Shown here: positions 33,772 to 45,282 of the stretch, in pieces
Position numbering within the stretch: position 1 is the first letter of the stretch
How the letters are laid out: each line of letters starts with the position of its first letter
Assembly: GCA_963772515.1 (NCBI GenBank)
Contig: CAVYXC010000003.1
Span: forward strand, 310,001-374,000
From: JAFAHD01 sp963772515
GTDB lineage: Bacteria; Vulcanimicrobiota; Vulcanimicrobiia; Eremiobacterales; Eremiobacteraceae
DNA: 64,000 bases
Direction: 5' to 3'
Position numbers and translations under genes: made by a program
The notes under the pieces: generated by a model
The model's database searches: none
Told to the model about the DNA's origin: nothing
The model's input: the letters and a program-made list of their open reading frames with translations, nothing else

Positions 33772-35387
33772 AGCGCGGCTCGCATTCGCCGCAAGTGCCG
33801 CCGCGCGCGCGATATGATCGTCCGTCGGGGTATCGCCGGCATGCGGAAGCCTGAGGATCACGTGCGCTCCAGGGATGCCGCGAGCATGGAACCAGTAATC
33901 GCCCGGCCGCGCCACGGAGAAGGTGAGGCGCTCGTTATCTTTGGGCGACCGCCCGACATAGGCGACGGCCCCACCCCCCAGCTCCACCGATGTAGTAGCG
34001 CGCTCTTTGAGCGCGCTTTTCTTCTTCTTGTGCGCGTTCGGAGAACGCGCTGCTATACGCGCGGAGCGATTGCGGCGGCGACCTCCTCGTAGATCGTCGT
34101 GCGCAGCGCGGGATCCGCGTCGGCGCGGTCCAGCTCCCACAGAAGGTGTTCCCAGTAGGGCTTCATCGCCGCCAAGCGTTCCAATCGTGCCGCGACGCGC
34201 GGCAAACCGCTGCGCGCTTTCTTGTAGCGCTTGAAGTAGTCGGCGGCGTTCTGCTTCGGAGTGAGCACAGGGTTCAATGCGATTCTCGCGCCGTCGGGCG
34301 TTACCAACACCGATGCGTTCGGCACTATGCCGGTGAGGTTCGCGTAGATGGCATCGCCGCTCGCGCGCAAGCTCTCGGCCGCGGTGCCGCGCGTTTGGGC
34401 CGCGCGCAAACTTTCCATCTCTTCGTCGCAGCGCTTGAGCATACGCTCGAGCCGCTTGCGCAGCGTCGCGCTCGCCGGCGCGATGCGCGCTCGCTCGCCA
34501 CGCTCGATCTCGGCTGCGCACACCTCATCGAGGCTGAGTGCGCGGCTGACGTCGCCTTCGGGCCAGCGCAGCGGCACCACATGGCACGCGACGATCTCGC
34601 TGCCGCGACGATACACGTACAGCGACGACCCCGGATCCGCGGCCGCGCGCGTCACCTGCTCGCGCAGCGCGGCCCAACGGTCGAGCAGCAGGTCACCGGC
34701 TTTCACGCCCAGATCGGGCGTGAGCTCCAACTCCGCGATCAAGCTCCGCGCGAGCGGCGGGGTGCATGCCGGATCGAATTCCCCGAGCAGCCGCACGACG
34801 GCACGCAACTGCGGCTCCGGCGAAGCTAGCGCCGCGGCGACGCGCTCTACGAACGTCGCGCGATCGCACGTCGCGACTCGCGGTGGCGGCGCCTGATACG
34901 GCTCGCCCACGACGATGCCGCGCGCCGAGCCTTCGGGAGCGAATTGTCGAACGGCAGCAAGCACGGACCAGCCGCCGGCGCCGATCGGGCGCAGCACGAG
35001 CGCGTTCGGTTTGCGGGGCTCAAGTTCGAGCACTAGGCGGTGTTTCGCAGGCACGCCGAATGCTGAACGGGAACTCGTGTCGACGTTGAGTATGCGGTCA
35101 TCAGGTACGGCGTGGACGGCATCGATGACGCTCCCGCGCAGCAGCGGTGCGACGCCGCCGGCCCAGCCGCCAGGACCGCTTTCGTTTGTCTGATCGCGCC
35201 GCTGGATCGCTGCCGCTAACGGGTGATCCGGGTCGAAGGCGGCTCGCAGCTCGAGGTGCGCGCGCCGTCGATAGCACGCCAGCGATAGGCTCCGCTCGGC
35301 CGTGCGCAGGTCGCTCACGCGACCGCCGGCGAGCAGCTGGTCGAGCTCGCGCGCGAGCCGCGCGACGAGCCAGCTATCGAGCGTCAT
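33621..35387 (-). CDS. rqcH: NFACT/RqcH-type ribosome quality-control protein, frameshifted
   Basis: Starts MTLDSWLVARLARELDQLLA at ATG 35387, the usual NFACT-N start. This frame stops at 34053. The NFACT-R RNA-binding domain is in another frame: VGRSPKDNERLTFSVARPGD, YWFHARGIPGAHVILRLPHA and DYTQRKHVRRQGKGATGLVW. One added base near 34055, in the Lys-rich linker (KKKKSALKER), joins them. The C-terminal stop is unclear; a second one-base shift near 33650 would give a stop at 33621 and about 588 residues, the normal size. RqcH adds alanine tails to stalled nascent chains. Two hairpins lie in the linker DNA. Confidence 0.75.
33997..34050. repeat. Two adjacent perfect hairpins inside the rqcH linker
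   Basis: AGCGCGCTC-ttt-GAGCGCGCT (33997-34017), followed on the plus strand by TTTTCTTCTTCTTG, and GCGCGTTC-gga-GAACGCGC (34032-34050). The first looks like a plus-strand intrinsic terminator and could end queA transcripts. Both coincide with the site of the rqcH frameshift, where strong hairpins could also cause sequencing errors. Confidence 0.55.
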
Positions 35388-35997
35388 GAAGGAGATCGCG
35401 GACACGCCCAGCCGAAAACCGGTCTTGTTGATAGTCTCCGGCCCATCGGGCTCGGGCAAGGACAGCGTCATCGCGGCGCTGCGCACGCTCGAACCAGAGG
35501 TCGGCTACTGCGTGTCGACCACGACGCGAACCGCGCGCCCCGGCGAAATCGAAGGCGTCCATTATCATTTCGTCTCGAACATGCGGTTCAAGAAAATGGC
35601 GGAGAACGGCGAGTTCCTCGAAACGCGCGAGTATGCGGGCAATCTGTACGGCACGCCCAAGGCATTCGTCGATGAGACGTTGCGTTCCGGTCGCGATCTC
35701 GTCATGAAGCCCGAGGTGAACGGCGCCAAGCGCATCAAACAATTATATCCCGATGCGGTGCTGGTCTTCCTGACGGTGCGCTCCGAGGACGAGCTGCAAC
35801 GCCGCCTCGAGGTGCGCAACGCCGACGGCCCGGGCGACATCGCCGCCCGGCTGGAAACCGCCCGGCTCGAGGCGAAAGCTATCAAAGACTACGACTACTT
35901 GATCGTCAATGACGAGTTCGACGTCGCGGTGGCGCAGCTGCGGGCCATCCTGACGGCAGAAGCCCTCAAGGTCTGGCGCTCGAACGAGCTTGGGTGA
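35386..35997 (+). CDS. gmk: Guanylate kinase
   Basis: 203 residues. P-loop IVSGPSGSGKDSV, then STTTRTARPGEIEGVHYHFV and EYAGNLYGTP typical of Gmk. GMP to GDP with ATP. The P-loop has Lys-Asp-Ser instead of the usual Lys-Ser-Thr. The ATG at 35386 overlaps the rqcH ATG on the other strand (CATG), so the two divergent genes share start bases. No clear ribosome site. Confidence 0.93.
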   Translation: MKEIADTPSRKPVLLIVSGPSGSGKDSVIAALRTLEPEVGYCVSTTTRTARPGEIEGVHYHFVSNMRFKKMAENGEFLETREYAGNLYGTPKAFVDETLRSGRDLVMKPEVNGAKRIKQLYPDAVLVFLTVRSEDELQRRLEVRNADGPGDIAARLETARLEAKAIKDYDYLIVNDEFDVAVAQLRAILTAEALKVWRSNELG

Positions 35998-36010
35998 GGA
36001 ACGATAACCA

Positions 36011-37841
<1,831 letters not shown>

Positions 37842-37845
37842 AGCC

Positions 37846-38729
37846 TTAGGTCTGAGTCTTTGCGCCTTCCGACACGAATGGTAGCGGACTCGTAGGCTCA
37901 AAATTCGGATTGCCGGTATTGTCGTGGATGGTGGACATCAACCTCTTCAGTATTTGGTTGCTGCGGACCAAGTTGACTTTGCCGCTTTCCCCTAGCGGCT
38001 TGAGGATCGAATCGGCGGCCGCCCCATCGCCGCCGCACATCACGCTCAACCCCGCCAACGCGACGGCTTCGTCGATGTCTTTTGGATGCTTGGTCGAACC
38101 GACGGCGCTGATCTTCGCGAGCCGCAGGAGCGCGTCGCCGCTGCAGTGAGATGCGGCGGCGACGTACATCATCTCCGCCATCGCGGGATCCTTGGCGGCG
38201 CCTATGCCTTGCTCAGTCATTCTGGCGATCGCGTCCATCGCTTCGCCGTCGCCTTGTTCAGCAGCGTTCCGGTAATATACTAAAGCCGTCTTTGGATTCG
38301 CTGATCCCAACTGGCCGTCAAGCGGTAAGTTCGCATAAGCGGTCTGCGCCGGCGCATACCCTTTGTCCGCGGCGAGCTTGAAGTAGCGTGCGGCCGCACG
38401 CACGTCAGCCGAGACACCGAATCCTTTGAGGTAGAGCCGGCCGATCTCGTATTCCGCACATTCGCATGTCACCTTTTGAAACCAAACCATCGCCTTCGCT
38501 TTCAAGTGGTATCGGGAAGGTGCGCAGCACGATGCACGAACGGCGTCGGCGCGACAAATGGTTCGTGCGAAGGGGATGGCCTCGGCGAGACGTGGACAGG
38601 ACCGAAGTCTCCGGATTGATCGGCAACTTTCACCGGTCCCGAGTAGCCTCGAATGGGCCTCGTCACATACAACACTAGCAGCGCGACCATCGCCACGAGA
38701 AGACCGTATAGGACCGTTCGGGTACCCAT
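37846..38729 (-). CDS. Membrane-anchored Sel1-repeat protein, frameshifted
   Basis: Two frames meet near 38510. Upstream frame from ATG 38729 (CGGAG before it): TRTVLYGLLVAMVALLVLYV, a membrane helix and a Pro-rich linker, stopping at 38502. Downstream frame, with only a TTG at 38505 and no ribosome site: Sel1 repeats (AEYEIGRLYLKGFGVSADVR, GYAPAQTAYANL, ALVYYRNAAEQGDGEAMDAI). One added base gives a single 294-residue protein. Sel1 repeats are helical protein-interaction modules. It converges with glmS at a 4-base gap. Confidence 0.7.
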
Positions 38730-38818
38730 GCTCCGAGTTCAGGCTCTGACGAAGAGACCCCCCGAAACCTTCCAGAGTGGGAACTCACCCCATTCCGGCC
38801 AATACTGGCCGTGACTTC

Positions 38819-39578
38819 ATGCGCACCGATGGACGAGCAGACGATCAGCCGCGGCCCTTTACGGTCACGCTTAACTACCTGCGCTTCGCAGAGGGTTCCG
38901 CGCTGGTCGAGATCGGCAATACGCGCGTGTCTGTGCGCTGCGACGGTAGAAGACCGAGCGCCCTTATTCCTCAAAGGCCAAGGCAGCGGCTGGGTGACGG
39001 CAGAGTACGCGCTCTTGCCGCGCTCTACCGCAGAACGCACGCAGCGCGAAGCGGTCAAAGGCCGCCTCGGCGGGCGCACCCACGAGATCCAGCGCATCAT
39101 CGGGCGCAGCCTGCGCTCAGTGGTCGACCTGCGCGCAATGGGCGAGCGCACGATATTGCTCGATTGCGACGTCCTTGAAGCTGACGGCGGCACCCGCACT
39201 GCAGCAATCACGGGAGCGTTCATGGCGCTCGTCCTCGCGCTCGTCCACCTGCGCCAGGCGAACAAACTGCGCGGCTGGCCGCTCACCGACTGGCTCGCAG
39301 CAACGTCCGTCGGGCTCGTGGACGGGCGGCCGATGCTGGATCTGTGCTATGAAGAAGATGCGCGAGCGCAAGTCGACATGAACGTGGCGATGACCGGCGA
39401 CGGTCGATTTGTCGAGATCCAGGGGACCGGCGAAGGCATGCCGTTCGCACGAGCGGAGCTGGACCGTCTGCTCGCCCTCGCGGGCAAGGGCGTGATGGCG
39501 CTCATCGAAAGCCAGCGCGAGGCCCTCAAGCCGTTCGAATTGCCGGCGTTCGGCAAGAGCGCAAAGGCCGCGTCGTGA
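38819..39578 (+). CDS. rph: Ribonuclease PH, one-base frameshift
   Basis: Trims tRNA 3' ends with phosphate. The N-terminus MRTDGRADDQPRPFTVTLNY and VEIGNTRV are in one frame; the rest, starting LCAATVEDRAPLFLKGQGSG and including WVTAEYALLPRSTAERTQRE and GRTHEIQRIIGRSLRSVVDL, is in the next. Removing one T at about 38930 joins TRV to LCAATVE exactly as in the family. Repaired length 252 residues. The in-frame start of the second part (38811) is not a true start. Confidence 0.9.
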
Positions 39579-39899
39579 GCGACTTCGATAGTCTGCTCGC
39601 GCTGATCGACGAGTTCCACATCACCGATCGCGCGCTGCTGAAAGCGCGCGAACGCGTGCGTCGCGGCGAAGGGCCGGCCGCAACCGAGGCGCTGGCGCGC
39701 GCGGCCGCAAAGTATTTCGGCGACATGGCGGAAGAGTCGCAGGAGCACCTCGCAGCAGCTCGACCGCAAACTCGACGACTTGTATCAACGCCAGTACAAC
39801 TTACAAGCCGAACGTGCGGTCGCCGAGCGACGACAAAGCGCGGCAAAGCGGGTGCTCGCCGTGCTCGACGAGTCGGTGAACCGCGGCCTCGCGCGATGA
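39575..39899 (+). CDS. Small coiled-coil protein before mlaE, frameshifted
   Basis: Begins SDFDSLLALIDEFHITDRAL with GTG 39575 overlapping the rph stop. The frame runs on into mlaE and gives a false 362-residue fusion. Dropping one base near 39745 gives SQQLDRKLDDLYQRQYNLQA, a heptad-rich helix, and a stop at 39897-39899 that overlaps the mlaE ATG. Repaired length 107 residues. Family not recognised. Possibly a partner of RNase PH or the Mla genes by position only. Confidence 0.6.
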
Positions 39900-40663
39900 T
39901 CCAGCGCGTCATCCTCGAGCCGTTCTACCGGTTCTTCGGCTATGCCGGCGGCGTCACCATGATGCTCGGCGACGCGCTGCGCTATGCGGTGACGCTCCAG
40001 ATACGGCCGACCGAAGTGCTGCGCCAAGCGTATTTCCTCGGCGTCGAGTCGTGGCCGATCATCGTGCTCACCTCGTTGTTCACCGGCGCGGTCATCTCGC
40101 TTGAGACGGCAAAGGCCGCCGTGCAGAACGGTTTCACCGAGTATGTCGGCAGCAGCGTGGCGTACGGCACGTTCCGCGAACTCGGCCCGCTGCTCACCGC
40201 CGTTGTCTTCGCAGGCCGAGCCGGCGCGGCCATCGCGGCCTCGCTCGGGGCGATGAAAGTGACCGAGCAGATCGAAGCATTTCAGTCGATGGGCGTCAGC
40301 CCCGTCAAAGTGCTCGTCACCCCGCGCCTCATCGCGTGCATCTTCACGGTGCCGCTGCTCACCGTATTCGCCGACATCATCGGCATCAGCGCCGGCTACT
40401 ACATGGCGCACTGGGTCGCCGGCATCCCCCAGTACACGTATTTCCACTCGGTCCAACAGGGGACGGACCCTAGCGATTTCTACAACGGGCTCGTGAAGGC
40501 AGCGGTCTTCGGGGCGATCGTCGCGATCATCGCCTGCTACGAAGGCTTCCGCGCCGAGGGCGGCGCCGATGGTGTGGGGCGGGCCACGACGAATGCGGTG
40601 GTCACCGCCGTGATCCTTACCTTTGCGTTCAACTTCGGGCTGTCGTACGTGCTCTTCCGATGA
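39896..40663 (+). CDS. mlaE: MlaE-family ABC transporter permease
   Basis: 255 residues with five membrane helices and the MlaE signatures LGPLLTAVVFAGRAGAAIAA, ALGAMKVTEQI-like SLGAMKVTEQIEAF and the C-terminal GFRAEGGADGVGRATTNAVV. Start ATG 39896 (MIQRVILEPFYRFFGYAGG). Part of mlaE-mlaF-mlaD, an ABC system for phospholipids between the membranes. Confidence 0.93.
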   Translation: MIQRVILEPFYRFFGYAGGVTMMLGDALRYAVTLQIRPTEVLRQAYFLGVESWPIIVLTSLFTGAVISLETAKAAVQNGFTEYVGSSVAYGTFRELGPLLTAVVFAGRAGAAIAASLGAMKVTEQIEAFQSMGVSPVKVLVTPRLIACIFTVPLLTVFADIIGISAGYYMAHWVAGIPQYTYFHSVQQGTDPSDFYNGLVKAAVFGAIVAIIACYEGFRAEGGADGVGRATTNAVVTAVILTFAFNFGLSYVLFR

Positions 40664-40673
40664 TGGATCTGCG

Positions 40674-41480
40674 ATGAGCGGGCTCAATCTCGCGCAAGGC
40701 CTCCTTGCCGGGCCGCCGCTCCCCGCGGACGACATCGCCATCCGCCTGGACCGCGTGGCGCTCAAGTACGACGAGAAGATCGTGCTGTCCGATTGCTCGG
40801 TCGATTGCAAACGCGGACAGGTGACCGGCATCATCGGGCTGTCGGGCGCCGGCAAGTCCACCATCTTGCGCGTCATCAACGGCTTGCGCCACGCCGATGC
40901 CGGCGCGGTCTACATCAACGGCGACAACATCACCGGCTGGAACGAGCACGAGCTCATCGAGATGCGCAAGAAGATGGGCTTCGCATTCCAATACTCCGCC
41001 TTGTTCGACTCGATGACGATCGCCGAGAACGTCGCCTACCCGCTGTGGGAGCACACCCGCATGACCAAGGCCGAGATCGACCGGCGGGTGTCGGAAACGC
41101 TCGAAGCCCTGGGGCTGTCCGACGTCGAGAATAGCCTGCCCGGCGAGCTGTCCGGAGGGATGCAGAAACGGGCGGGGTTCGCGCGCGCAATCGTGAATGA
41201 CCCGGAAATCATCCTTTTCGACGAGCCAACTTCGGGGCTGGATCCGATCATGACGCACATCATCGTCACCACGATCAAGAGCATCCAGGAGCGCCTTAAA
41301 GCCACCTCGGTCGTGGTTTCCCACGACCTGCGCTCCATTTACGCGCTCTCCGACACGGTCGCGATGCTGTTCGAAGGCACGATCATCGAATCGGGCACGG
41401 TCAACGAGATCCGGCGCTCGCCCAACCCGATCGTCCAGCAGTTCTTGCAAGGAAGCGAACTTGGGCCGATCCCGCTTTAG
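40674..41480 (+). CDS. mlaF: MlaF-family ABC transporter ATP-binding protein
   Basis: 268 residues from ATG 40674. Walker A GLSGAGKSTIL, Q-loop FAFQYSALFDSMTIAENVAY, signature LSGGMQKRAGFARA, Walker B IILFDEPTSGLDP and H-loop VVSHD. The QYSALFDSMT element is typical of MlaF/Mkl ATPases. The end overlaps the mlaD start by 20 bases. Confidence 0.94.
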   Translation: MSGLNLAQGLLAGPPLPADDIAIRLDRVALKYDEKIVLSDCSVDCKRGQVTGIIGLSGAGKSTILRVINGLRHADAGAVYINGDNITGWNEHELIEMRKKMGFAFQYSALFDSMTIAENVAYPLWEHTRMTKAEIDRRVSETLEALGLSDVENSLPGELSGGMQKRAGFARAIVNDPEIILFDEPTSGLDPIMTHIIVTTIKSIQERLKATSVVVSHDLRSIYALSDTVAMLFEGTIIESGTVNEIRRSPNPIVQQFLQGSELGPIPL

Positions 41481-43005
41481 CCAGCGCGGCGCCAGCCCGT
41501 CCGCGCAGCAGATCCGGGTCGGCATCTTCACGCTGCTCGCCCTGGTGGCGGCGTTCCTCGTGTTCGTCTACATCAGCGACATCGGCCAGCGCGCGCGCGG
41601 TTATCCGATCGCGGTCCACTTCAAAGACGTCGGCGGATTGCAAGAAGGCGCCTCGGTCGTCATCTCCGGCGTCGCGGTCGGCGACGTCACGCGCATCCGG
41701 CTGTTACCGGACCAGACCGTGCTGGCGGAAGCGGCGATCAACAAGGGCACGCGCATCTACCGCGAATCGCTGTTCACCGTCGAAAGCACGCTCACCGGAC
41801 AGTCGTCGCTCTCCATCAAGCCGCCGTTCGACATCGCGCACTCGACGGTGCTCCAGCCGGGCATCCCCGACAATCCGGACGACGCGCCCTGGGGCGTGCT
41901 GCCGCCGACGATCGGCGACCTCGTGAGCGAGAGCCAAGTGCAGCTCAAGAGCCTGGAGAAAACCATCGCGATGCTCAACGTCGAGATGCCGCAGATCGCG
42001 CATCGCTTCAACGACGTCGCCGCGCACACCGATCATCTCATCACGAACGCCGACGCGAACTTCACCGCGTTCTCCGCATCGCTCAACGTCACGATGGCCC
42101 AGCTCAATCGCGTGATCAACCTCAGCGGCAACAACATCGTCGATCTCACCGGCAACCTCAATGCACTGGTGGGCAACAACTCGCAGCGCATCCAGCAGCT
42201 CGTCGATGCGCTCTCCGACACCGCCAAGAACCTCAACACGACGATGGCCAACTTCGCCGCGATCACGGGCGACCCGACCATCAAGGCCTCGCTCGTGCAG
42301 ACGGCGGTGAACTTCAAAGACGCGAGCGAGCGGCTCAAGATCGCGGCGACCGACCTGCAATCGCTCACCAGCGATCCCAACGTTCAGGGTCAGCTGCGCG
42401 GCACGATCCAAAACCTCGACGAGGTGACCGCCAAAGCCAACGACATCCTGGGTAACTTCTCGTCGGCCACGGCGACCACCAACGGTCCGTCGAACTCCGT
42501 CGCGCCCGCCGGCGTGACTTCCAGCGCGCCGCCGGCCGGAAACTCGGCCGTGCAGCCGTCGTCGAACGCGCCGTCGCAACCGCATCGCGGGTTTAGCAGT
42601 CTGCAGCTGGTCGAGCCGCAAGTCCGCCTGTACTGGTACAACAAGTTCAACGGCGGGCCGACCAGCGACTTGAACTTCACGTTCTTGCCGCGCGGGCCGA
42701 CCAACATCACGATCGGCGCCAACTCGCTCGGTTTCAATTCGACGTATAACGTCTTGCTCAACCATCGCATCGCCCCCGGCTTTACCGTCTCGGGCGGCGT
42801 GCTGTACTCGAACCTGGGCGTCAAGGCGGTCTATTTCCCCGGCGCGCTCGGCATCGACGCGCGCCTCTACAATTCGAAGAACCCGACCCTCGATCTGTAC
42901 GGCGACGTGCGCTTGACGCGCCAGGTCCAGCTGTTCTACGGCGAGCGCAACTTGTTCGGCCCGAACACCCAGACGCCGACGTTCGGCCTGCAGGCGAACC
43001 TCTAG
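41461..43005 (+). CDS. mlaD: MCE (MlaD) domain protein with C-terminal beta-rich region
   Basis: 514 residues, longer than short MlaD (about 180). TTG start 41461. One membrane helix at about 22-42, an MCE domain (VHFKDVGGLQEGASVVISGV), then a long helical stretch with repeated N/T-rich heptads as in long MCE tubes (190-330). After a Ser/Pro linker, residues about 380-514 are beta-rich (LVEPQVRLYWYNKF, TYNVLLNHRIAPGFTVSGGV) and end in FGLQANL, like outer-membrane strand ends. It may connect the inner-membrane ABC complex to the outer membrane. Confidence 0.88.
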   Translation: MGRSRFSQRGASPSAQQIRVGIFTLLALVAAFLVFVYISDIGQRARGYPIAVHFKDVGGLQEGASVVISGVAVGDVTRIRLLPDQTVLAEAAINKGTRIYRESLFTVESTLTGQSSLSIKPPFDIAHSTVLQPGIPDNPDDAPWGVLPPTIGDLVSESQVQLKSLEKTIAMLNVEMPQIAHRFNDVAAHTDHLITNADANFTAFSASLNVTMAQLNRVINLSGNNIVDLTGNLNALVGNNSQRIQQLVDALSDTAKNLNTTMANFAAITGDPTIKASLVQTAVNFKDASERLKIAATDLQSLTSDPNVQGQLRGTIQNLDEVTAKANDILGNFSSATATTNGPSNSVAPAGVTSSAPPAGNSAVQPSSNAPSQPHRGFSSLQLVEPQVRLYWYNKFNGGPTSDLNFTFLPRGPTNITIGANSLGFNSTYNVLLNHRIAPGFTVSGGVLYSNLGVKAVYFPGALGIDARLYNSKNPTLDLYGDVRLTRQVQLFYGERNLFGPNTQTPTFGLQANL

Positions 43006-43061
43006 GATGGAACCTTAGGGCCGAGATTCTCGTTCAAAGCTCGAATGGGGGTCTTCATACT

Positions 43062-44606
43062 ATGAAGCTCTTCGCCGCGTTTGTCGCAGCCATATGTTGC
43101 CTTGTCGTATCGTCGGGCGCCTCCGCAGCGTGGCTGCCGGATCTCACGGTCGCAGGCGCCACCACGCCGCCATTCACGCTGGTGGCCGGCTGCGGCCCGG
43201 GCGGAAACGCGATCGTGTTTCATTTGACGGTCGCGAACATCGGCAAAGCTCCGAGCGCCGCAATCGGCAATCCGCATGCGGTGTGGGTGGCCGACAGCGC
43301 GAAACCCGCGTGGTCGAACGGCGCGACGCTGCCCGCGATTCCGGCATCCGGGAAAACGTCGATCGACGTCACCTTGCCGGCGCTCGCGGTGCCCTCAGTG
43401 ATGTGGGGCAAACACGTCTTCAATGTCAGCGTCGACAGCGGCAAGTGGATCGCCGAAACCTCGTATGCCAACAACGACACGACGATCTCGGCCGACATCC
43501 CCAAAGGCTTTTGCGCACCCAGCACTCCGGTGAGTGTCGCGAGCAATCCGAATCTCAACGTCATCACGCCGGCACCATCGCCGAAGCCGACCCACACGTC
43601 GTTCAACCCGGGCGTCATGGTGGGGCCTAACGCCCACCTCGTCGGACCGCTGCAGCCGCCCATCAATCTCGCTCAGGCGCTGACCAAAGACGTATGCCAG
43701 GCGCACGGCGGCAGCGCGGGATCGTTCGCCTGCTACATCGGCCTGCCGGCCGGCAAGCTGGCGCTGGTCTGGGACTATCCGTACTCCGGTCCGATCGACG
43801 GCTACAACATCTATCGCGCCGACACTGCGCCATCGGGACCGGCGACCGTGCACGTGACGATCGCGCCGAAGCCGCTGGCTCAAGCGGCCAACGCGAGCTG
43901 GAAATTCGTCGTGCTCGACGCGCAGAAGGCAGGCTCGTGCTTTGCGGTCACCGCCTATCACGGTACCGCCGAATCGGCGCGCAGCGTGCGTCTGTGCATC
44001 GGCGAAGGCGGCGTCGCGAAGACAGTGTCGCTGAATCCAGATCGAATCGGCACGATGGTCGCGGACTTCTACGTGTGGCTATATAAATCGCTGCAGGACC
44101 AGATGTATGACAACCGGTCCCCGAACATAGAAGACAAGCTGTACCTACTCGTCGGCTACAGCCACACCGCAATCTCCTGGCGCGATCAGGCGCACACGCA
44201 AGTCTCGCAGTACATGAATAGCCTTTTCCGGGGGTACGTTCACTTCAATACGGGTGCGCTCAATGGGCACCAGATCGCGCAAGCGCAGCTCAGCCTACCT
44301 GGGGGCACGACGCAAGGCGGCACGGGCGGCGAGTTGTGCCTTGCGCATTACGGCGCCGCAGACCATCTGTGGAATCCGGGCGACCAACTCAATTCGACGT
44401 CGCAGCTTGGAAACGGGCCGTATCAGGGGCCGGACCTGCATCTGGACGTCACCTCGCTCGTGCAATCGTGGGCCAATTCTCCCTCGTCCAATCTCGGCAT
44501 CACGATGGACGGCGAGCAGGAGCTCGTGATCTACAATATGGTGATCGTGTCGAACACGTGCCTGACGAGTTTCCCCACAGCGACACTCGACGTGACGTAC
44601 TACTAG
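43062..44606 (+). CDS. Secreted CARDB / four-Cys domain / DNRLRE-type protein
   Basis: 514 residues. Signal peptide to residue 22. Residues 25-145 look like CARDB (PDLTV...VANIG...SYANNDTTISAD). Residues 199-312 carry the four-cysteine domain found in two other proteins here (VCQAHGG, LALVWDYP, SCFAVTAYHGTAES, LC). Residues about 360-514 resemble DNRLRE-type domains (YVHFNTGALNGHQIAQAQLS, LHLDVTSLVQSWAN). Probably a cell-surface or extracellular structural protein; no enzyme motif seen. Confidence 0.75.
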   Translation: MKLFAAFVAAICCLVVSSGASAAWLPDLTVAGATTPPFTLVAGCGPGGNAIVFHLTVANIGKAPSAAIGNPHAVWVADSAKPAWSNGATLPAIPASGKTSIDVTLPALAVPSVMWGKHVFNVSVDSGKWIAETSYANNDTTISADIPKGFCAPSTPVSVASNPNLNVITPAPSPKPTHTSFNPGVMVGPNAHLVGPLQPPINLAQALTKDVCQAHGGSAGSFACYIGLPAGKLALVWDYPYSGPIDGYNIYRADTAPSGPATVHVTIAPKPLAQAANASWKFVVLDAQKAGSCFAVTAYHGTAESARSVRLCIGEGGVAKTVSLNPDRIGTMVADFYVWLYKSLQDQMYDNRSPNIEDKLYLLVGYSHTAISWRDQAHTQVSQYMNSLFRGYVHFNTGALNGHQIAQAQLSLPGGTTQGGTGGELCLAHYGAADHLWNPGDQLNSTSQLGNGPYQGPDLHLDVTSLVQSWANSPSSNLGITMDGEQELVIYNMVIVSNTCLTSFPTATLDVTYY

Positions 44607-44629
44607 AAGCGCCACGCGCAAAATCAGAA

Positions 44630-44662
44630 GGCGCGCTCTCGCGAACGCGCCTCTTGTTTCTT
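44630..44662. terminator. Intrinsic terminator between convergent genes
   Basis: GGCGCG-N10-CGCGCC followed by TCTTGTTTCTT. It lies between the 43062 gene and the DUF5069 gene, which end towards each other. Confidence 0.65.
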
Positions 44663-44676
44663 GGGTCGTGATCCAG

Positions 44677-45111
44677 TTACACCGCGGTGCGCCGGGGCAC
44701 CGGACGGCCTTCGTCGAGATCGAGCACTTCGAACCACGTCTGGATGTCGTCGCGCCCCAGGCGCTGTTGCTCGCTGCGGAAGAATTTCTCGCCGTCGCCT
44801 CCGGGCTCAGGCGTGTCCTGGGCGAACTCCGCGTTGAATGTCTCGATCTCCGCAGGCTTCTTGCCCGCCAAGCGCTGACGCGCCCAGACTTCGATCTTCG
44901 CGTCGTCGCCCAGCTCGGCGACCGTCGTGGCGAACGCATCGGGTTCGCTGCCCAAAAAGCTCAAGACATGCCGGTCCATGCCGCAGCCGAAGTGGTATGG
45001 TCCGGGCGTGCCTGCGTTGTGCGCGCGAGCCTTATCGGTCGTGCGGGCGAGCATGACGACGCCTGCCAATTTCGCGTTCGGACTGCGGGGATAGGTCTTG
45101 GTGAGGTCCAT
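44677..45111 (-). CDS. DUF5069 domain-containing protein
   Basis: 144 residues beginning MDLTKTYPRSPNAKLAGVVM, with LARTTDKARAHNAGT and HFGCGMDRHVLSFLG, the conserved DUF5069 pattern. Function unknown. Divergent from the HxlR regulator; by position it may be that regulator's target. Confidence 0.88.
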   Translation of the reverse strand: MDLTKTYPRSPNAKLAGVVMLARTTDKARAHNAGTPGPYHFGCGMDRHVLSFLGSEPDAFATTVAELGDDAKIEVWARQRLAGKKPAEIETFNAEFAQDTPEPGGDGEKFFRSEQQRLGRDDIQTWFEVLDLDEGRPVPRRTAV

Positions 45112-45282
45112 ATCGGTGGAGGCCTTTCTGAGGGCTTGGAGGGCCGTTTCCGGCCCCTGCCGGGGCTCTGGGAGTGGCGCCCGCGCGGCGCCTAGCCATG
45201 TAAGTATAGTACGTATAAGGACAAAAGGAAAGTAGTGTCTGTAAGGTCAAGGAATACCCATGAAGATAGTGAGGTCGCCGCA

